From the NCBI RefSeq assembly GCF_014699035.1, contig NZ_JACXAA010000001.1:558001-622000 (forward strand): DNA of 64,000 bases, read 5' to 3'. The notes under the pieces are model-generated. The model saw only the letters and a program-made list of their open reading frames with translations, did no database searches and was not told where the DNA came from. Numbering within the stretch: position 1 is the first letter of the stretch; every line of letters starts with the position of its first letter. Made by a program: the position numbers and the translations under genes. Of this stretch, positions 35,637 through 44,406 are shown in pieces. The DNA comes from Spirosoma validum (lineage in GTDB: Bacteria; Bacteroidota; Bacteroidia; Cytophagales; Spirosomataceae).

Positions 35637-35716
35637 TTACGTCCCAACGGGTTAAAGCCGGTTGCAATGCATATAGTTATATCTCTTACGACCAGTTTTA
35701 ACCCGTTGGGACGTAA
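35637..35716. repeat. GGGTTAAA-type palindromic element overlapping the end of a gene
   Basis: Perfect 20-base arms: TTACGTCCCAACGGGTTAAA (35637-35656) and TTTAACCCGTTGGGACGTAA (35697-35716), with a 40-base loop. The right arm supplies the last codons and stop of the next gene. The core is shared with elements near 45.9 and 49.2 kb. Confidence 0.75.
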
Positions 35717-36060
35717 CAGCAGTTATTTTTTATCAAATTAGCTACCCACTGGCGATCTGTTGGTACTTTGTGCGTAGCATTCCAAACGAACATAGCTTGT
35801 TCCAATGCTACGTTCAATTGACGTTTGGTTTGTTTACGAGCGATATTCAGGCAGCGATTTACGGTTTCTTCGTAAATTAATTTCTGCTCATCCGTATAAA
35901 AGCGTACGATGCAGTGGCGACTTTTGACTGGGGTTTCAACAACCCAGAATCCTTCACTAGAGATTAAGGATTCTTTTTTGGTTTGAGCCTGTGTGCTAAA
36001 CGAAGCGGCCAGAAATAATTGAGTCATTACGGCCAGACGGAGTTGTGAGATGGTGTTCAT
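35698..36060 (-). CDS. Hypothetical secreted protein
   Basis: A 120-residue protein with a signal peptide (1-26, ending FSTQAQ). The mature part has FWVVETPVKSRHCIVRFYTDEQKLIYEETVNRCLNIARKQTKRQLN in pieces and three cysteines. It is not a family I recognise. The last residues (CYVPTG) and the stop codon lie in a palindromic repeat arm, so the native C-terminus may have been replaced. A full -7 match (TACTTTTG) lies upstream. Confidence 0.65.
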   Translation of the reverse strand: MNTISQLRLAVMTQLFLAASFSTQAQTKKESLISSEGFWVVETPVKSRHCIVRFYTDEQKLIYEETVNRCLNIARKQTKRQLNVALEQAMFVWNATHKVPTDRQWVANLIKNNCCYVPTG

Positions 36061-36102
36061 AGTACGTGTGTTTTATGTGTTTGCTTTAGTCGGCAACTGC
36101 GT

Positions 36103-36110
36103 CAAAAGTA
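36103..36110 (-). promoter_or_regulatory. Candidate -7 element for the hypothetical secreted protein gene
   Basis: Minus-strand TACTTTTG, a full TAnnTTTG match, 43 bases before the ATG at 36058-36060; no TTG at the expected distance. Confidence 0.4.
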
Positions 36111-36310
36111 GAAACACACGCCATTGTCCGCTCAGTTTTTCGCCCTCCTATACCTGTCTGTCGCTACACGTCATTTTATTGTCTATCAACGTGTTTCCCC
36201 ACTTAATACGGTTGTTAAGCGACCACACGTTGTCGTTGGTCGACAATTGAGTCAGCCTATAGGCGAAGACGCTCCGTTTGTCTATCTTCGGCTTAGCAAT
36301 CGGCTAGTAC

Positions 36311-36849
36311 ATGCAACGTCTGAGCAACGAATTTGCCTTCTCTAATCAACTTCGTCAACGCCTGGCGAGGCACGGGTTGTTCTGGTTGGCCTGGATTCTC
36401 TTTTTTGCCTTTACATACGGCTTTTTACCGTTCGGAGCCTTACTTCAAAAAGGCATTAGCTGGAACGTAGCCATCTTCCAGGGATTCTCAATTGCCTTTA
36501 TTGATGCAGTCTTGTTCATGCCAGCCCACATGTTTCTCACGTATTTGATTCTATATTGGCTAGTTCCCCGGTTTCTGTTGAAAAATCGATATGGATTTCG
36601 TGCGTAGTTTACAACAGCCACCCAAAGTCATTTTTACAACGGCCTACCGGAATTATGCCCTGGATGGTTTCGAACTAAGAAATGCTACCGGAAACCAGCT
36701 TCCTACGTATCCACCGCTCGTTCATTGTGGCTATTGATAAAATATCAGCCTACACGTCGAGTTACGTCGACATTTCCGGGCAGGAGTTTCCTATTGGTCG
36801 GCTCTATCATAAAGACGTAGGACAGGTCTTAAAAATGGGCGCAGAATAG
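36311..36849 (+). pseudogene. Remnant of a LytS-type histidine kinase and LytTR response regulator
   Basis: Three fragments of a two-component pair are packed into 540 bases. First, 36311-36607 encodes 98 residues: an N-terminus and two hydrophobic segments (LFWLAWILFFAFTYGFLPFG, MFLTYLILYWLVPRFLL) typical of the membrane part of LytS/YehU-like kinases, stopping before any dimerisation or ATPase domain. Second, 36609-36680, in another frame, encodes PKVIFTTAYRNYALDGFE, the end of a receiver domain. Third, 36679-36849 encodes a LytTR DNA-binding end (SFLRIHRSFIVAIDKI to the stop at 36847-36849). Most of the kinase, the receiver start and the linker are missing, so internal deletions are inferred. 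Confidence 0.8.
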
Positions 36850-36928
36850 GGTCACGTCTATAGTAGATTTTAGAAGGAACCTACTATTGATAATCAGTAA
36901 CGTAGCCATGATCCATTGACCCTATCAC

Positions 36929-38212
36929 ATGACACTTCAACCCAATCGTCGGGAATTTCTCAAGCAAGGCAGTGCGGCTGCCCTTAGTCTGGCTTTGTTT
37001 CCTGATTTTAAACGAAAAGTCGCTCCCAGCGACCGCGTACGTGTGGCTCATATTGGCCTGAATGGCATGGGCACCAATCATCTGAACTGGTTTGCCAAAC
37101 TGCCAGAAGTAGAGGTTGTGGGTCTGTGCGATCTGGATGAAACGCACCTGAATAAAGCACTAAATACCCTACAGACCTTACAGCCCAATACAACGGCGAA
37201 AACTTACGCCGATTTTCGGCATTTGCTCGATCGAAAAGACATTGACGCTATCACGTGCGCAACGCCCGATCACTGGCATGCTCAGATTGCGATCATGGCA
37301 TTTCAGGCTGGCAAAGATGTGTACGGCGAAAAACCGCTGTCGTACAGTGTTCGGGAAGGCCAAAAGATGCTGAAAGCCCTGAATCGTTATGATCGGATTT
37401 TTCAGTTAGGTACGCAGATCCACGCGGGCGACAATTACCACCGCGTCGTAGAAATCATTCAGTCTGGAGCTATTGGCAAAGTGCATACCGTACGACTCTG
37501 GAAAACAGGCTTTCCGCCCGTACTTGGTCCCGCTAATTACCAAACTCCACCCGCTACGTTAAATTGGGATATGTGGCAGGGGCCCGCTCCTGTTTCGCTT
37601 TACACACCCGAGCGCTGTCATTTTACGTACCGTTATTTTCTGGATTATTCGGGTGGAGTTTTTCAGGATTTTTGGTGCCATATTGCTGACGTCGTGTGGT
37701 GGTCTATCAACCCTACAGGCTTGAAACGTATCAGCGCAAAGGGCGAAGCACCCGAAGGCATCGGTGATGCGCCCAAATGGATTGACATTGACTATGAATT
37801 CGACGAGTTAAATCTCCATTGGACCAGTACGCCACCCAACGTACCGGGTGCCGAAAAAAAAGGTATTGGTGCTTATTTCGAAGGTGATAAAGGAACGCTA
37901 CTCTGCGATTATAACACTCGTGAGATCACCATCAATGGCGTAACAATGACTGACGTACCAGAAATCCCCATTACCCTAGAACGGTCGCCGGGGCACCAGC
38001 AGAACTTTATTAACGCGGTTAAATCACGCAAACAGCCTGAGTCCAATCTAGCCTACGCCCGACAAATGACGATGCCGATGCACCTTGGGCTGATTTCGTA
38101 CCGACTGGGTCAGCCGCTGGAATGGAACGCCCGGAAAGAGAAGTTCAGACACAATTCCCAAGCCAACGCCTTCCTTTCGAGAGAATACCGGAAAGAGTGG
38201 AACTTGATGTGA
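36929..38212 (+). CDS. Gfo/Idh/MocA-family oxidoreductase with Tat-type signal
   Basis: A 427-residue exported oxidoreductase. MTLQPNRREFLKQGSAAALSLALF gives a twin-arginine signal. The Rossmann domain has RVRVAHIGLNGMGTNHL, VVGLCDLDE and AITCATPDHWHAQIAIMAFQAGKDVYGEKPL (EKP). The catalytic domain has HTVRLWKTGFPPVLGP, YRYFLDYSGGVFQDFWCHIADVVWW and GAYFEGDKGTLLCDY. The family oxidises or epimerises sugars and glycosides. It ends four bases from the convergent regulator gene and lies beside the SusC/D locus, so it may act on the same glycan (inference). Confidence 0.9.
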   Translation: MTLQPNRREFLKQGSAAALSLALFPDFKRKVAPSDRVRVAHIGLNGMGTNHLNWFAKLPEVEVVGLCDLDETHLNKALNTLQTLQPNTTAKTYADFRHLLDRKDIDAITCATPDHWHAQIAIMAFQAGKDVYGEKPLSYSVREGQKMLKALNRYDRIFQLGTQIHAGDNYHRVVEIIQSGAIGKVHTVRLWKTGFPPVLGPANYQTPPATLNWDMWQGPAPVSLYTPERCHFTYRYFLDYSGGVFQDFWCHIADVVWWSINPTGLKRISAKGEAPEGIGDAPKWIDIDYEFDELNLHWTSTPPNVPGAEKKGIGAYFEGDKGTLLCDYNTREITINGVTMTDVPEIPITLERSPGHQQNFINAVKSRKQPESNLAYARQMTMPMHLGLISYRLGQPLEWNARKEKFRHNSQANAFLSREYRKEWNLM

Positions 38213-38215
38213 CGG

Positions 38216-41077
38216 TTAATATTTGATCATAAATTCGCTCAGATTCGTATCCGCATCTAAATCGAGCTTTTTACGTAACCTGTAGCGCTTTAGTTCAACG
38301 CTTCGGTGCGTAATATTCAGCAGTTGAGCGATTTCTTTGGTCGAAAGATTCATGCGCAGATAAGCTGCCAGTTTCAGATCACCCTGACTTAGGTCGGGGT
38401 AATGTTCGATGAGGTGTTTTAGAAACTGTTCATGGACTTTATTAAAGTTTGCTTCAAATAACTTCCAGTCCTGTTCGCTCGAAATGTTCGTCTCAATCAA
38501 TACGTTTATGCGTTGAAAATCATCGCCCGACACCCGGCTGCCCGAGCGAACTTTTACCCGATTGAGTTCATCTTTGAGCTGCATCAATAGCTCATTCTTC
38601 TGAATAAGCGACATGGTTGAGTTCGCCAGTTCTTCCGATTTCTGAATCAGCCCCTGCTCCAACTGCTCTTTTTGCAATAAAATGATTTCCCGCTGGCTTT
38701 GCTCTTCCTGATGACGTAATTTTTCTTCCAGTTTTTCCCGAATTTGATTCTGCTGTATAGCCACCCGCCGAAGATGCAGTTGGTAAAACAGCCAGACGAA
38801 GCATCCAAACAAGGCCGCGTACAGCAATTTACTCCAGTTGTTCCAATACCAGGGAGGCTGAATGACAAATGTGAGTGTGCTTTCTTTGGGGCTGAGGTTC
38901 GATTTTAGATGAAATACGTACTGGCCGGGCGGCAGGTTATTAAATTCTTTCTGATAAATAGCCGCATACGGTGTCCAGGTATACGTACTGTTTTCGAGCC
39001 AATAGCTGTATTTGACAGGTCGAGTATAATACGGTGTCGAGAACATAATAAGTATAGTTGATTGCTTGTACGAAAACGATAGTTCCGTTGGGAAATTAGA
39101 TTGCTGAAACGTACGTTTTGTCCTGGGTTTATCGCCCGCCGTTACGCTCCGGATTATTGGCGGAGGTACTAACCCACTTACGATCTGCTTTAAAGCCATG
39201 CGAGGTAGTAGGGCAAACCCATTCTCCCGACAAACTGCAACATAGTTTGTATCGAGTGCTACAACATTTTCGTATTCTTCCACCCACTGATTACTTTTTA
39301 CCGGGATATCAACGGGCAAACTACCAGCTTTGATCCAGCTTAACGAGCCATCCTGTCGAAGTAAAAACAGCCCGGAATCTTCCAGTGGAAAGAGTTTGCG
39401 AATGTCTGACGTCAGCCAGGGATAAACAGTCTGTGCCGAGCCGAATTGTCTCGTATGAGCCTTGTAGTTGAATAGGCCTTTAGCCGAAGTCACCAGAATC
39501 TGTTGCTGAATCTTATACAGATTACTAGCTGGTCCACCGAACGTACCCTCTCTATATTCTTTGATGGCCTCTACGCGACGCAGATCAGCTGACAAACGGA
39601 GTTGCTGTATACCTCGATTCGGTGATTTATTGACCCATATTTCTTCATTATCATCTTCTTCCAATTGCCGGACTGGCGCTGAAAAGCCACTGATCGTATG
39701 CGAGAATACCCATTGTCCCCTAGCGTCTTTCCGGTAAATACACAGATTGGTATATGTTCCCTGAATAAGATAGTCCGGGTGATGGTTTAGCTTACGCACT
39801 ACCCAGCCGCCCGTGATAGCCGATAACAAACGAGCTTTCGCTCCAGCAATACGGAATGTACCCTGGTTATGCCCACATAGCAGCTGATTGTCAATGACAG
39901 CTAAATCCCAGACCTGCCCCTGCGTACCCGAAATCAGTTGAAATGGTGTTCCATTCCGGTTTAAAGGTTTGTAATAAACGCCCTGATTCGTGCCGATATA
40001 CAACGTATCGCCGTAACGGGCCATGTCGTAGGGTGTTCCCAATTCACCTTTTGTATCTGTAAAATACCGAATCGGGGAATCCAGGTTTACCAGATTGATT
40101 CCTTTATCCAAACCGACCCACAGATTGCCGTCAACCTCCTGACACATCGACAAAACGGTGCTATTCTGTAGGCCATTTTTTTGGTTGAAATGATACCGAA
40201 CCTGACCATCAGCCGTTGTAATTAATACGCCATCGAGTAACGTACCAAACGCATATAAATCAACTCCGATACGTATGCCCCGATTTAGGCGATTTTGCTG
40301 AATGAACGTATTGAGCTGGTTATTAAACGGTTTAAACTGGCTGCCGTCATAGCGATAAATAGCCCGCTCTGTACCAACAAGAAAATCGCTATCGCCAATG
40401 GGTAGAATCGTATTAACGGTTTCCCGGCCCAGAAACTCACTTCCTTTTAGAAGAACGTAATGGTCACCCCGCAATTCATAAAGTCCTTTCCCAATTATTT
40501 CCACTAAAAGCCGATTACGGACCTGATGGATAAACAGTAGACTTGCAGGTGGATGTAGCGATTTAATCTGGTTCTGATGATACCGATACACAAAGGCAAA
40601 TGACTGAAACAACACGCCCTGTGGAGTAATCAGGATATTCCAGATTTCTTCGTTCAGAAAGGTTTTCTCCTGAATTAACGGTGCTAGTGAATGATACGTT
40701 AGCTCACCATCCCGCCCCGGAAGCCAATAGCCAAATTCCCCAAGAGCACCTGTATAGATTCGTCCCTGTTTATCAATAGCCACTGATCGGACTTTCTGTT
40801 TGCGAGGCAGTTCATACGCCTTCCAGCTACTGCCATCAAATTCGAGTAAGCCTTTAGAGTTGGCAAAATACATGAAGCGCGTTTTTGGATGCTGAGCCAC
40901 GCCCCAATTCTGATTATAGGCACCGTACGTCTGGCGGGTATAGGCAATCAACTCAGGTTGGCAAAAGCTATAAGACGACTGTGCTAAACTAAGCGCCCCG
41001 TTCCCGAACAAGGGCCAAAATGCCAAGATAAATCCCACAAAAAAATGGTTCACTTGATCGACTTTACCTTTTTCCAT
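38216..41077 (-). CDS. Membrane-spanning sensor/LuxR-type transcriptional regulator
   Basis: A 953-residue one-polypeptide sensor and regulator. A hydrophobic N-terminal segment (FFVGFILAFWPLFGNGALSLA) exports a large beta-propeller-type sensor (~40-640; repeated strands such as GLLEFDGSSWKAYELP, NLWVGLDKGINLV, DTLYIGTNQGVYY). A triple-tyrosine (Y_Y_Y) domain follows (~660-735, YSYWLENSTYTWTPY), then a membrane helix near 746-766, a coiled coil, and a C-terminal LuxR/GerE-like HTH (GDLKLAAYLRMNLSTKEIAQLLNITHRSVELKRYRLRKKL in pieces). There is no kinase or receiver domain, unlike HTCS regulators. It is divergent from susC, which it probably controls (inference). Confidence 0.88.
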   Translation of the reverse strand: MEKGKVDQVNHFFVGFILAFWPLFGNGALSLAQSSYSFCQPELIAYTRQTYGAYNQNWGVAQHPKTRFMYFANSKGLLEFDGSSWKAYELPRKQKVRSVAIDKQGRIYTGALGEFGYWLPGRDGELTYHSLAPLIQEKTFLNEEIWNILITPQGVLFQSFAFVYRYHQNQIKSLHPPASLLFIHQVRNRLLVEIIGKGLYELRGDHYVLLKGSEFLGRETVNTILPIGDSDFLVGTERAIYRYDGSQFKPFNNQLNTFIQQNRLNRGIRIGVDLYAFGTLLDGVLITTADGQVRYHFNQKNGLQNSTVLSMCQEVDGNLWVGLDKGINLVNLDSPIRYFTDTKGELGTPYDMARYGDTLYIGTNQGVYYKPLNRNGTPFQLISGTQGQVWDLAVIDNQLLCGHNQGTFRIAGAKARLLSAITGGWVVRKLNHHPDYLIQGTYTNLCIYRKDARGQWVFSHTISGFSAPVRQLEEDDNEEIWVNKSPNRGIQQLRLSADLRRVEAIKEYREGTFGGPASNLYKIQQQILVTSAKGLFNYKAHTRQFGSAQTVYPWLTSDIRKLFPLEDSGLFLLRQDGSLSWIKAGSLPVDIPVKSNQWVEEYENVVALDTNYVAVCRENGFALLPRMALKQIVSGLVPPPIIRSVTAGDKPRTKRTFQQSNFPTELSFSYKQSTILIMFSTPYYTRPVKYSYWLENSTYTWTPYAAIYQKEFNNLPPGQYVFHLKSNLSPKESTLTFVIQPPWYWNNWSKLLYAALFGCFVWLFYQLHLRRVAIQQNQIREKLEEKLRHQEEQSQREIILLQKEQLEQGLIQKSEELANSTMSLIQKNELLMQLKDELNRVKVRSGSRVSGDDFQRINVLIETNISSEQDWKLFEANFNKVHEQFLKHLIEHYPDLSQGDLKLAAYLRMNLSTKEIAQLLNITHRSVELKRYRLRKKLDLDADTNLSEFMIKY

Positions 41078-41193
41078 GAAAATCAGCCCTTAAACAACCC
41101 TGATGTATTAAAAATCCTTCAATACAGGTTAAAAAGAGCGATATGATGTAGTAATGATGTAGCTAACATTTAGGAGTAAAATTAACACTCCCC

Positions 41194-41201
41194 TACTTTT
41201 G
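41194..41201 (+). promoter_or_regulatory. Candidate -7 element of the susC promoter
   Basis: TACTTTTG, a full TAnnTTTG match, 105 bases before the susC ATG; the -33 position lacks TTG, as expected if a regulator is needed. Confidence 0.45.
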
Positions 41202-41305
41202 TGCAAAAAAATATTAGAAAGTTAGTGCAAAAACCAGTTAATCTAGTTATGAGCGAGTACTTGATGCAAAACTCATACTCAGCAGAAAACTTAAGCTAAT
41301 TCATT

Positions 41306-44300
41306 ATGACAAACACTTCTTTACGTAAAAAATGTAGGAGACTGGCTCTACTGTTTTCAGGGCTTATGCTTGTCCTATCGATCAGTCCGGTTGAAGCCAG
41401 CGCGGCTCCGATTCGGATAACGGGTAAAGTAACAGACGGTCCTTTTGGTATAGGATTGCCGGGCGCAACCGTACAGGTAAAAGGAACAACAACGGGTACG
41501 GTAACCGACGGTAGCGGTGTCTATTCGCTTCAGGCCGAAGAAAACGCTACGTTGGTTTTTTCCAGTATTGGTTTCCAGAAAATGGAGGTGGCCGTTGGGG
41601 GTCGCACAACCATTAACGTTTCGCTGCTGGAGGACACGAAATCGCTGACAGAAGTTGTTGTTGTTGGGTACGGTACCCAGCGCAAAATCGACGTAACGGG
41701 CGCGGTAGCGCAGGTAAAAGGCGAAGAACTGGTACGTCAGCCGGTGCTGTCGGCTACGCAGGCGCTGCAAAGCAAAGTGGCTGGCGTGCAGATCATCAAC
41801 TCAGGTGCACCCGGCCAGGCGCCCGTCGTCCGGATTCGGGGAACAGGTACATTGCTCGGTGGTGCTGATCCGCTTTACGTAGTAGATGGAATTATTACGG
41901 AAGACATTCGGAACATTAATACATCAGACATTACGTCGGTCGATATTCTGAAAGATGCATCGGCAACCGCTATTTACGGGGTTCGGGCCGCAAACGGCGT
42001 CGTTCTGATTACGACCAAACGGGGCAAAACGGGAGCACCACAGGTTAGTTATGACGGCTACGTGGGCATTCGGACGCTGACCAATCGCGTAAAGATGGCT
42101 GACTCTCAATTGTTTGCTCAGTACAACAACGAAGCGGTACGGTATGACAGCCCAACTGACCCACTCCCGTTCGATCCCAACGCGATTACGACGAACACCG
42201 ATTGGTTGAAGGCTATTACCCGAACCGGTTTCCAGCACAACCACGCTTTATCCGTCAGTGGCGGTAGCGATAAGACAACGTATCTCTTTAGCGCCGGTTA
42301 TTTCACGGAAAAAGGTATTCTACGGAATAACGATTATGACCGCTTAGTGCTGCGTCTGAATAACGATTACACTTTGTCGCCCGTACTGAAATTAGGGCAT
42401 AATCTGAGTCTATCGAACAGCAATTCTACGCTGGCAGACGCGGGTAGTGTTTTACTAGAAGCGACCGATAACATCAGCACTACGTCGCCTGTTCGGGGTA
42501 GCGGTTCGATTTATTCAGCATTCACAACGGCTTATCGGCAGGCTCCGCTGGTACCGGTTCGAAACCCGGATGGCTCTTATGGCTATTCACCCCGTAACAA
42601 CGTAGCCAATCCCGTTGCGCAAATAGATTATACAAACTTCCAGGCGAAAGGGCTGCGTTTACAAGGTTCTTTCTTTGCAAACCTCACCATTGCCAAACAC
42701 ATCGCCGTCATTTCCAACTTCGGCATCGAGTCAAACAATCTACGATCGTACGAGTATCTGCCCGTATACCGCGTATCGTCAAACCAGCAAAATCAGACCA
42801 GTAAATTAACGGTTGGCCGATCGAATAACACCCGCTGGCTCTGGACGAATACGGCCGAATACAGCAATACGTTTGCCGAAAAACACAGTGTAAAGTTGCT
42901 GGCTGGCTACGTAGCCGAACGTTTTCAGGGCGATGTGTTACGTAGCGTACGGCAGGACGTACCGCCCCAGTCGAACTATTTTTACCTGAACACGGGTAGT
43001 GCGTCATCGGCGACAAACGAGCAGACCGGCACACTGGAAACGCGACAATCGTACATCGGCCGGCTTAACTACAACTACCGCGACCGATACATATTGACCG
43101 CCACTGGCCGTTACGATGGATCGAGTAAGTTTCCGACCAATAACCGCTGGGGCTTTTTCCCTTCGGTCGGCGCAGGCTGGATCATCAGCGAAGAACCGTT
43201 TATGCTGGGCGCAACTCCCTTCGACCTGCTTAAAGCCCGTGTAAGCTGGGGACGTACCGGTAACGACCGAATACCAGCCAGTGCCTTCTTCAGCACCATA
43301 GCAGGCGATCTTGACTATGCTTTTGGTCCAAACCAGGTTACTCAACAAGGACGTACCATTACGAATCTGATCGATCCAAACCTGCACTGGGAAGTAACAA
43401 CGGGTACTGATATCGGGCTGGAATTTGCGCTGGCTAAAAATCGCCTGTCGGGCGAAGTGGCTTATTACAACAAACGGACACACGATGCCCTGTTCCAGAA
43501 GCCGATTGATGCCATTTTCGGTGATGTAGATGGTCAATATTTAACCAATGCAGCTACGGTGCTCAACCAGGGCGTAGAGTTTTCCCTGAACTGGCGAAAC
43601 ACGGTCAATACTGATTTTCAATATAACGTTGGCTTTAACGTAACCGCGAACAAAAACCGGCTCGAAGATGTACAGGGAGGTCTACCGATCAATGAAGGGG
43701 GGATTGGCAATGGTCAATTCACCACACGTACGGCCGTAGGTCAGCCAGTCGGTAGCTTCTGGGTATGGCAGACGAACGGTATTTTCCAGAATCAGGCAGA
43801 GATTGATGCGGCCAAAGCCAAGGTTGAAGGAACTAAGCCAGGTGATTTCCGATATACGGATCAAAACAACGATGGTATCATTGACGACAAAGACCGGATT
43901 TTTGTCGGCTCGTATCAGCCCAAATTGTATTTCGGTGTAAACGGTGGCTTTACGTATCACGGCTTCGATTTCTCGACCGACTGGTACGCCAATTTTGGCA
44001 ATCAGGTATACAATGGCAAGAAAGCACAACGCTTCGGTAACGAAAACATCGAAGCCAGCCGCGCTAATCGCTGGACGGCCACTAACCCCAGCAATACCGA
44101 ACCTCGCGCCAGCAATGCCGTCCCGATTTCGTCGACTTACTACGTTGAATCGGGTTCGTTCTTCCGGGTTAATAACATAACTCTGGGCTACAAGTTGCCG
44201 CAGGCTGTCGTATCGAAGATGAAAATCAATCGGGCGCGGTTCTATATAACGGCACAGAATCCGTTCATCATTAAGTCATTCTCGGGCTTTTCACCCGAAT

Positions 44301-44389
44301 TACCAGGAGGCCCCCTAAACTCAGGTATCGAACTGAGTGGCTATCCGGTCTCATCAGCGTATTTGGCAGGTGTAAATCTTGGATTTTAA
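41306..44389 (+). CDS. SusC/RagA-family TonB-linked outer-membrane transporter
   Basis: A 1027-residue glycan (or peptide) importer. It has a signal peptide (~1-33) and a carboxypeptidase-like domain (RITGKVTDGPFGIGLPGATVQVKG to INVSLLED). A TonB box-like segment SLTEVVVVGYGTQ is followed by the SusC plug signature (VVRIRGTGTLLGGADPLYVVDGI, DITSVDILKDASATAIYGVRAANGVVLITTKRG in pieces) and the barrel, ending AYLAGVNLGF. SusD follows after 17 bases, making the usual transporter pair. Its regulator is divergent upstream. The substrate is suggested by the downstream GH144-like gene. Confidence 0.96.
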   Translation: MTNTSLRKKCRRLALLFSGLMLVLSISPVEASAAPIRITGKVTDGPFGIGLPGATVQVKGTTTGTVTDGSGVYSLQAEENATLVFSSIGFQKMEVAVGGRTTINVSLLEDTKSLTEVVVVGYGTQRKIDVTGAVAQVKGEELVRQPVLSATQALQSKVAGVQIINSGAPGQAPVVRIRGTGTLLGGADPLYVVDGIITEDIRNINTSDITSVDILKDASATAIYGVRAANGVVLITTKRGKTGAPQVSYDGYVGIRTLTNRVKMADSQLFAQYNNEAVRYDSPTDPLPFDPNAITTNTDWLKAITRTGFQHNHALSVSGGSDKTTYLFSAGYFTEKGILRNNDYDRLVLRLNNDYTLSPVLKLGHNLSLSNSNSTLADAGSVLLEATDNISTTSPVRGSGSIYSAFTTAYRQAPLVPVRNPDGSYGYSPRNNVANPVAQIDYTNFQAKGLRLQGSFFANLTIAKHIAVISNFGIESNNLRSYEYLPVYRVSSNQQNQTSKLTVGRSNNTRWLWTNTAEYSNTFAEKHSVKLLAGYVAERFQGDVLRSVRQDVPPQSNYFYLNTGSASSATNEQTGTLETRQSYIGRLNYNYRDRYILTATGRYDGSSKFPTNNRWGFFPSVGAGWIISEEPFMLGATPFDLLKARVSWGRTGNDRIPASAFFSTIAGDLDYAFGPNQVTQQGRTITNLIDPNLHWEVTTGTDIGLEFALAKNRLSGEVAYYNKRTHDALFQKPIDAIFGDVDGQYLTNAATVLNQGVEFSLNWRNTVNTDFQYNVGFNVTANKNRLEDVQGGLPINEGGIGNGQFTTRTAVGQPVGSFWVWQTNGIFQNQAEIDAAKAKVEGTKPGDFRYTDQNNDGIIDDKDRIFVGSYQPKLYFGVNGGFTYHGFDFSTDWYANFGNQVYNGKKAQRFGNENIEASRANRWTATNPSNTEPRASNAVPISSTYYVESGSFFRVNNITLGYKLPQAVVSKMKINRARFYITAQNPFIIKSFSGFSPELPGGPLNSGIELSGYPVSSAYLAGVNLGF

Positions 44390-44406
44390 GCAGACAACAA
44401 ACTACT

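Noticed and set aside
36061..36310. Short plus-strand open frames before the LytS remnant
   Set aside because: Translations show no conserved features and start at weak codons in an intergenic promoter region.
43004..43537. 177-residue open frame antisense to susC
   Set aside because: Lies entirely within the SusC barrel coding region, with no recognisable domain and no start context; GC-rich third positions explain the openness.
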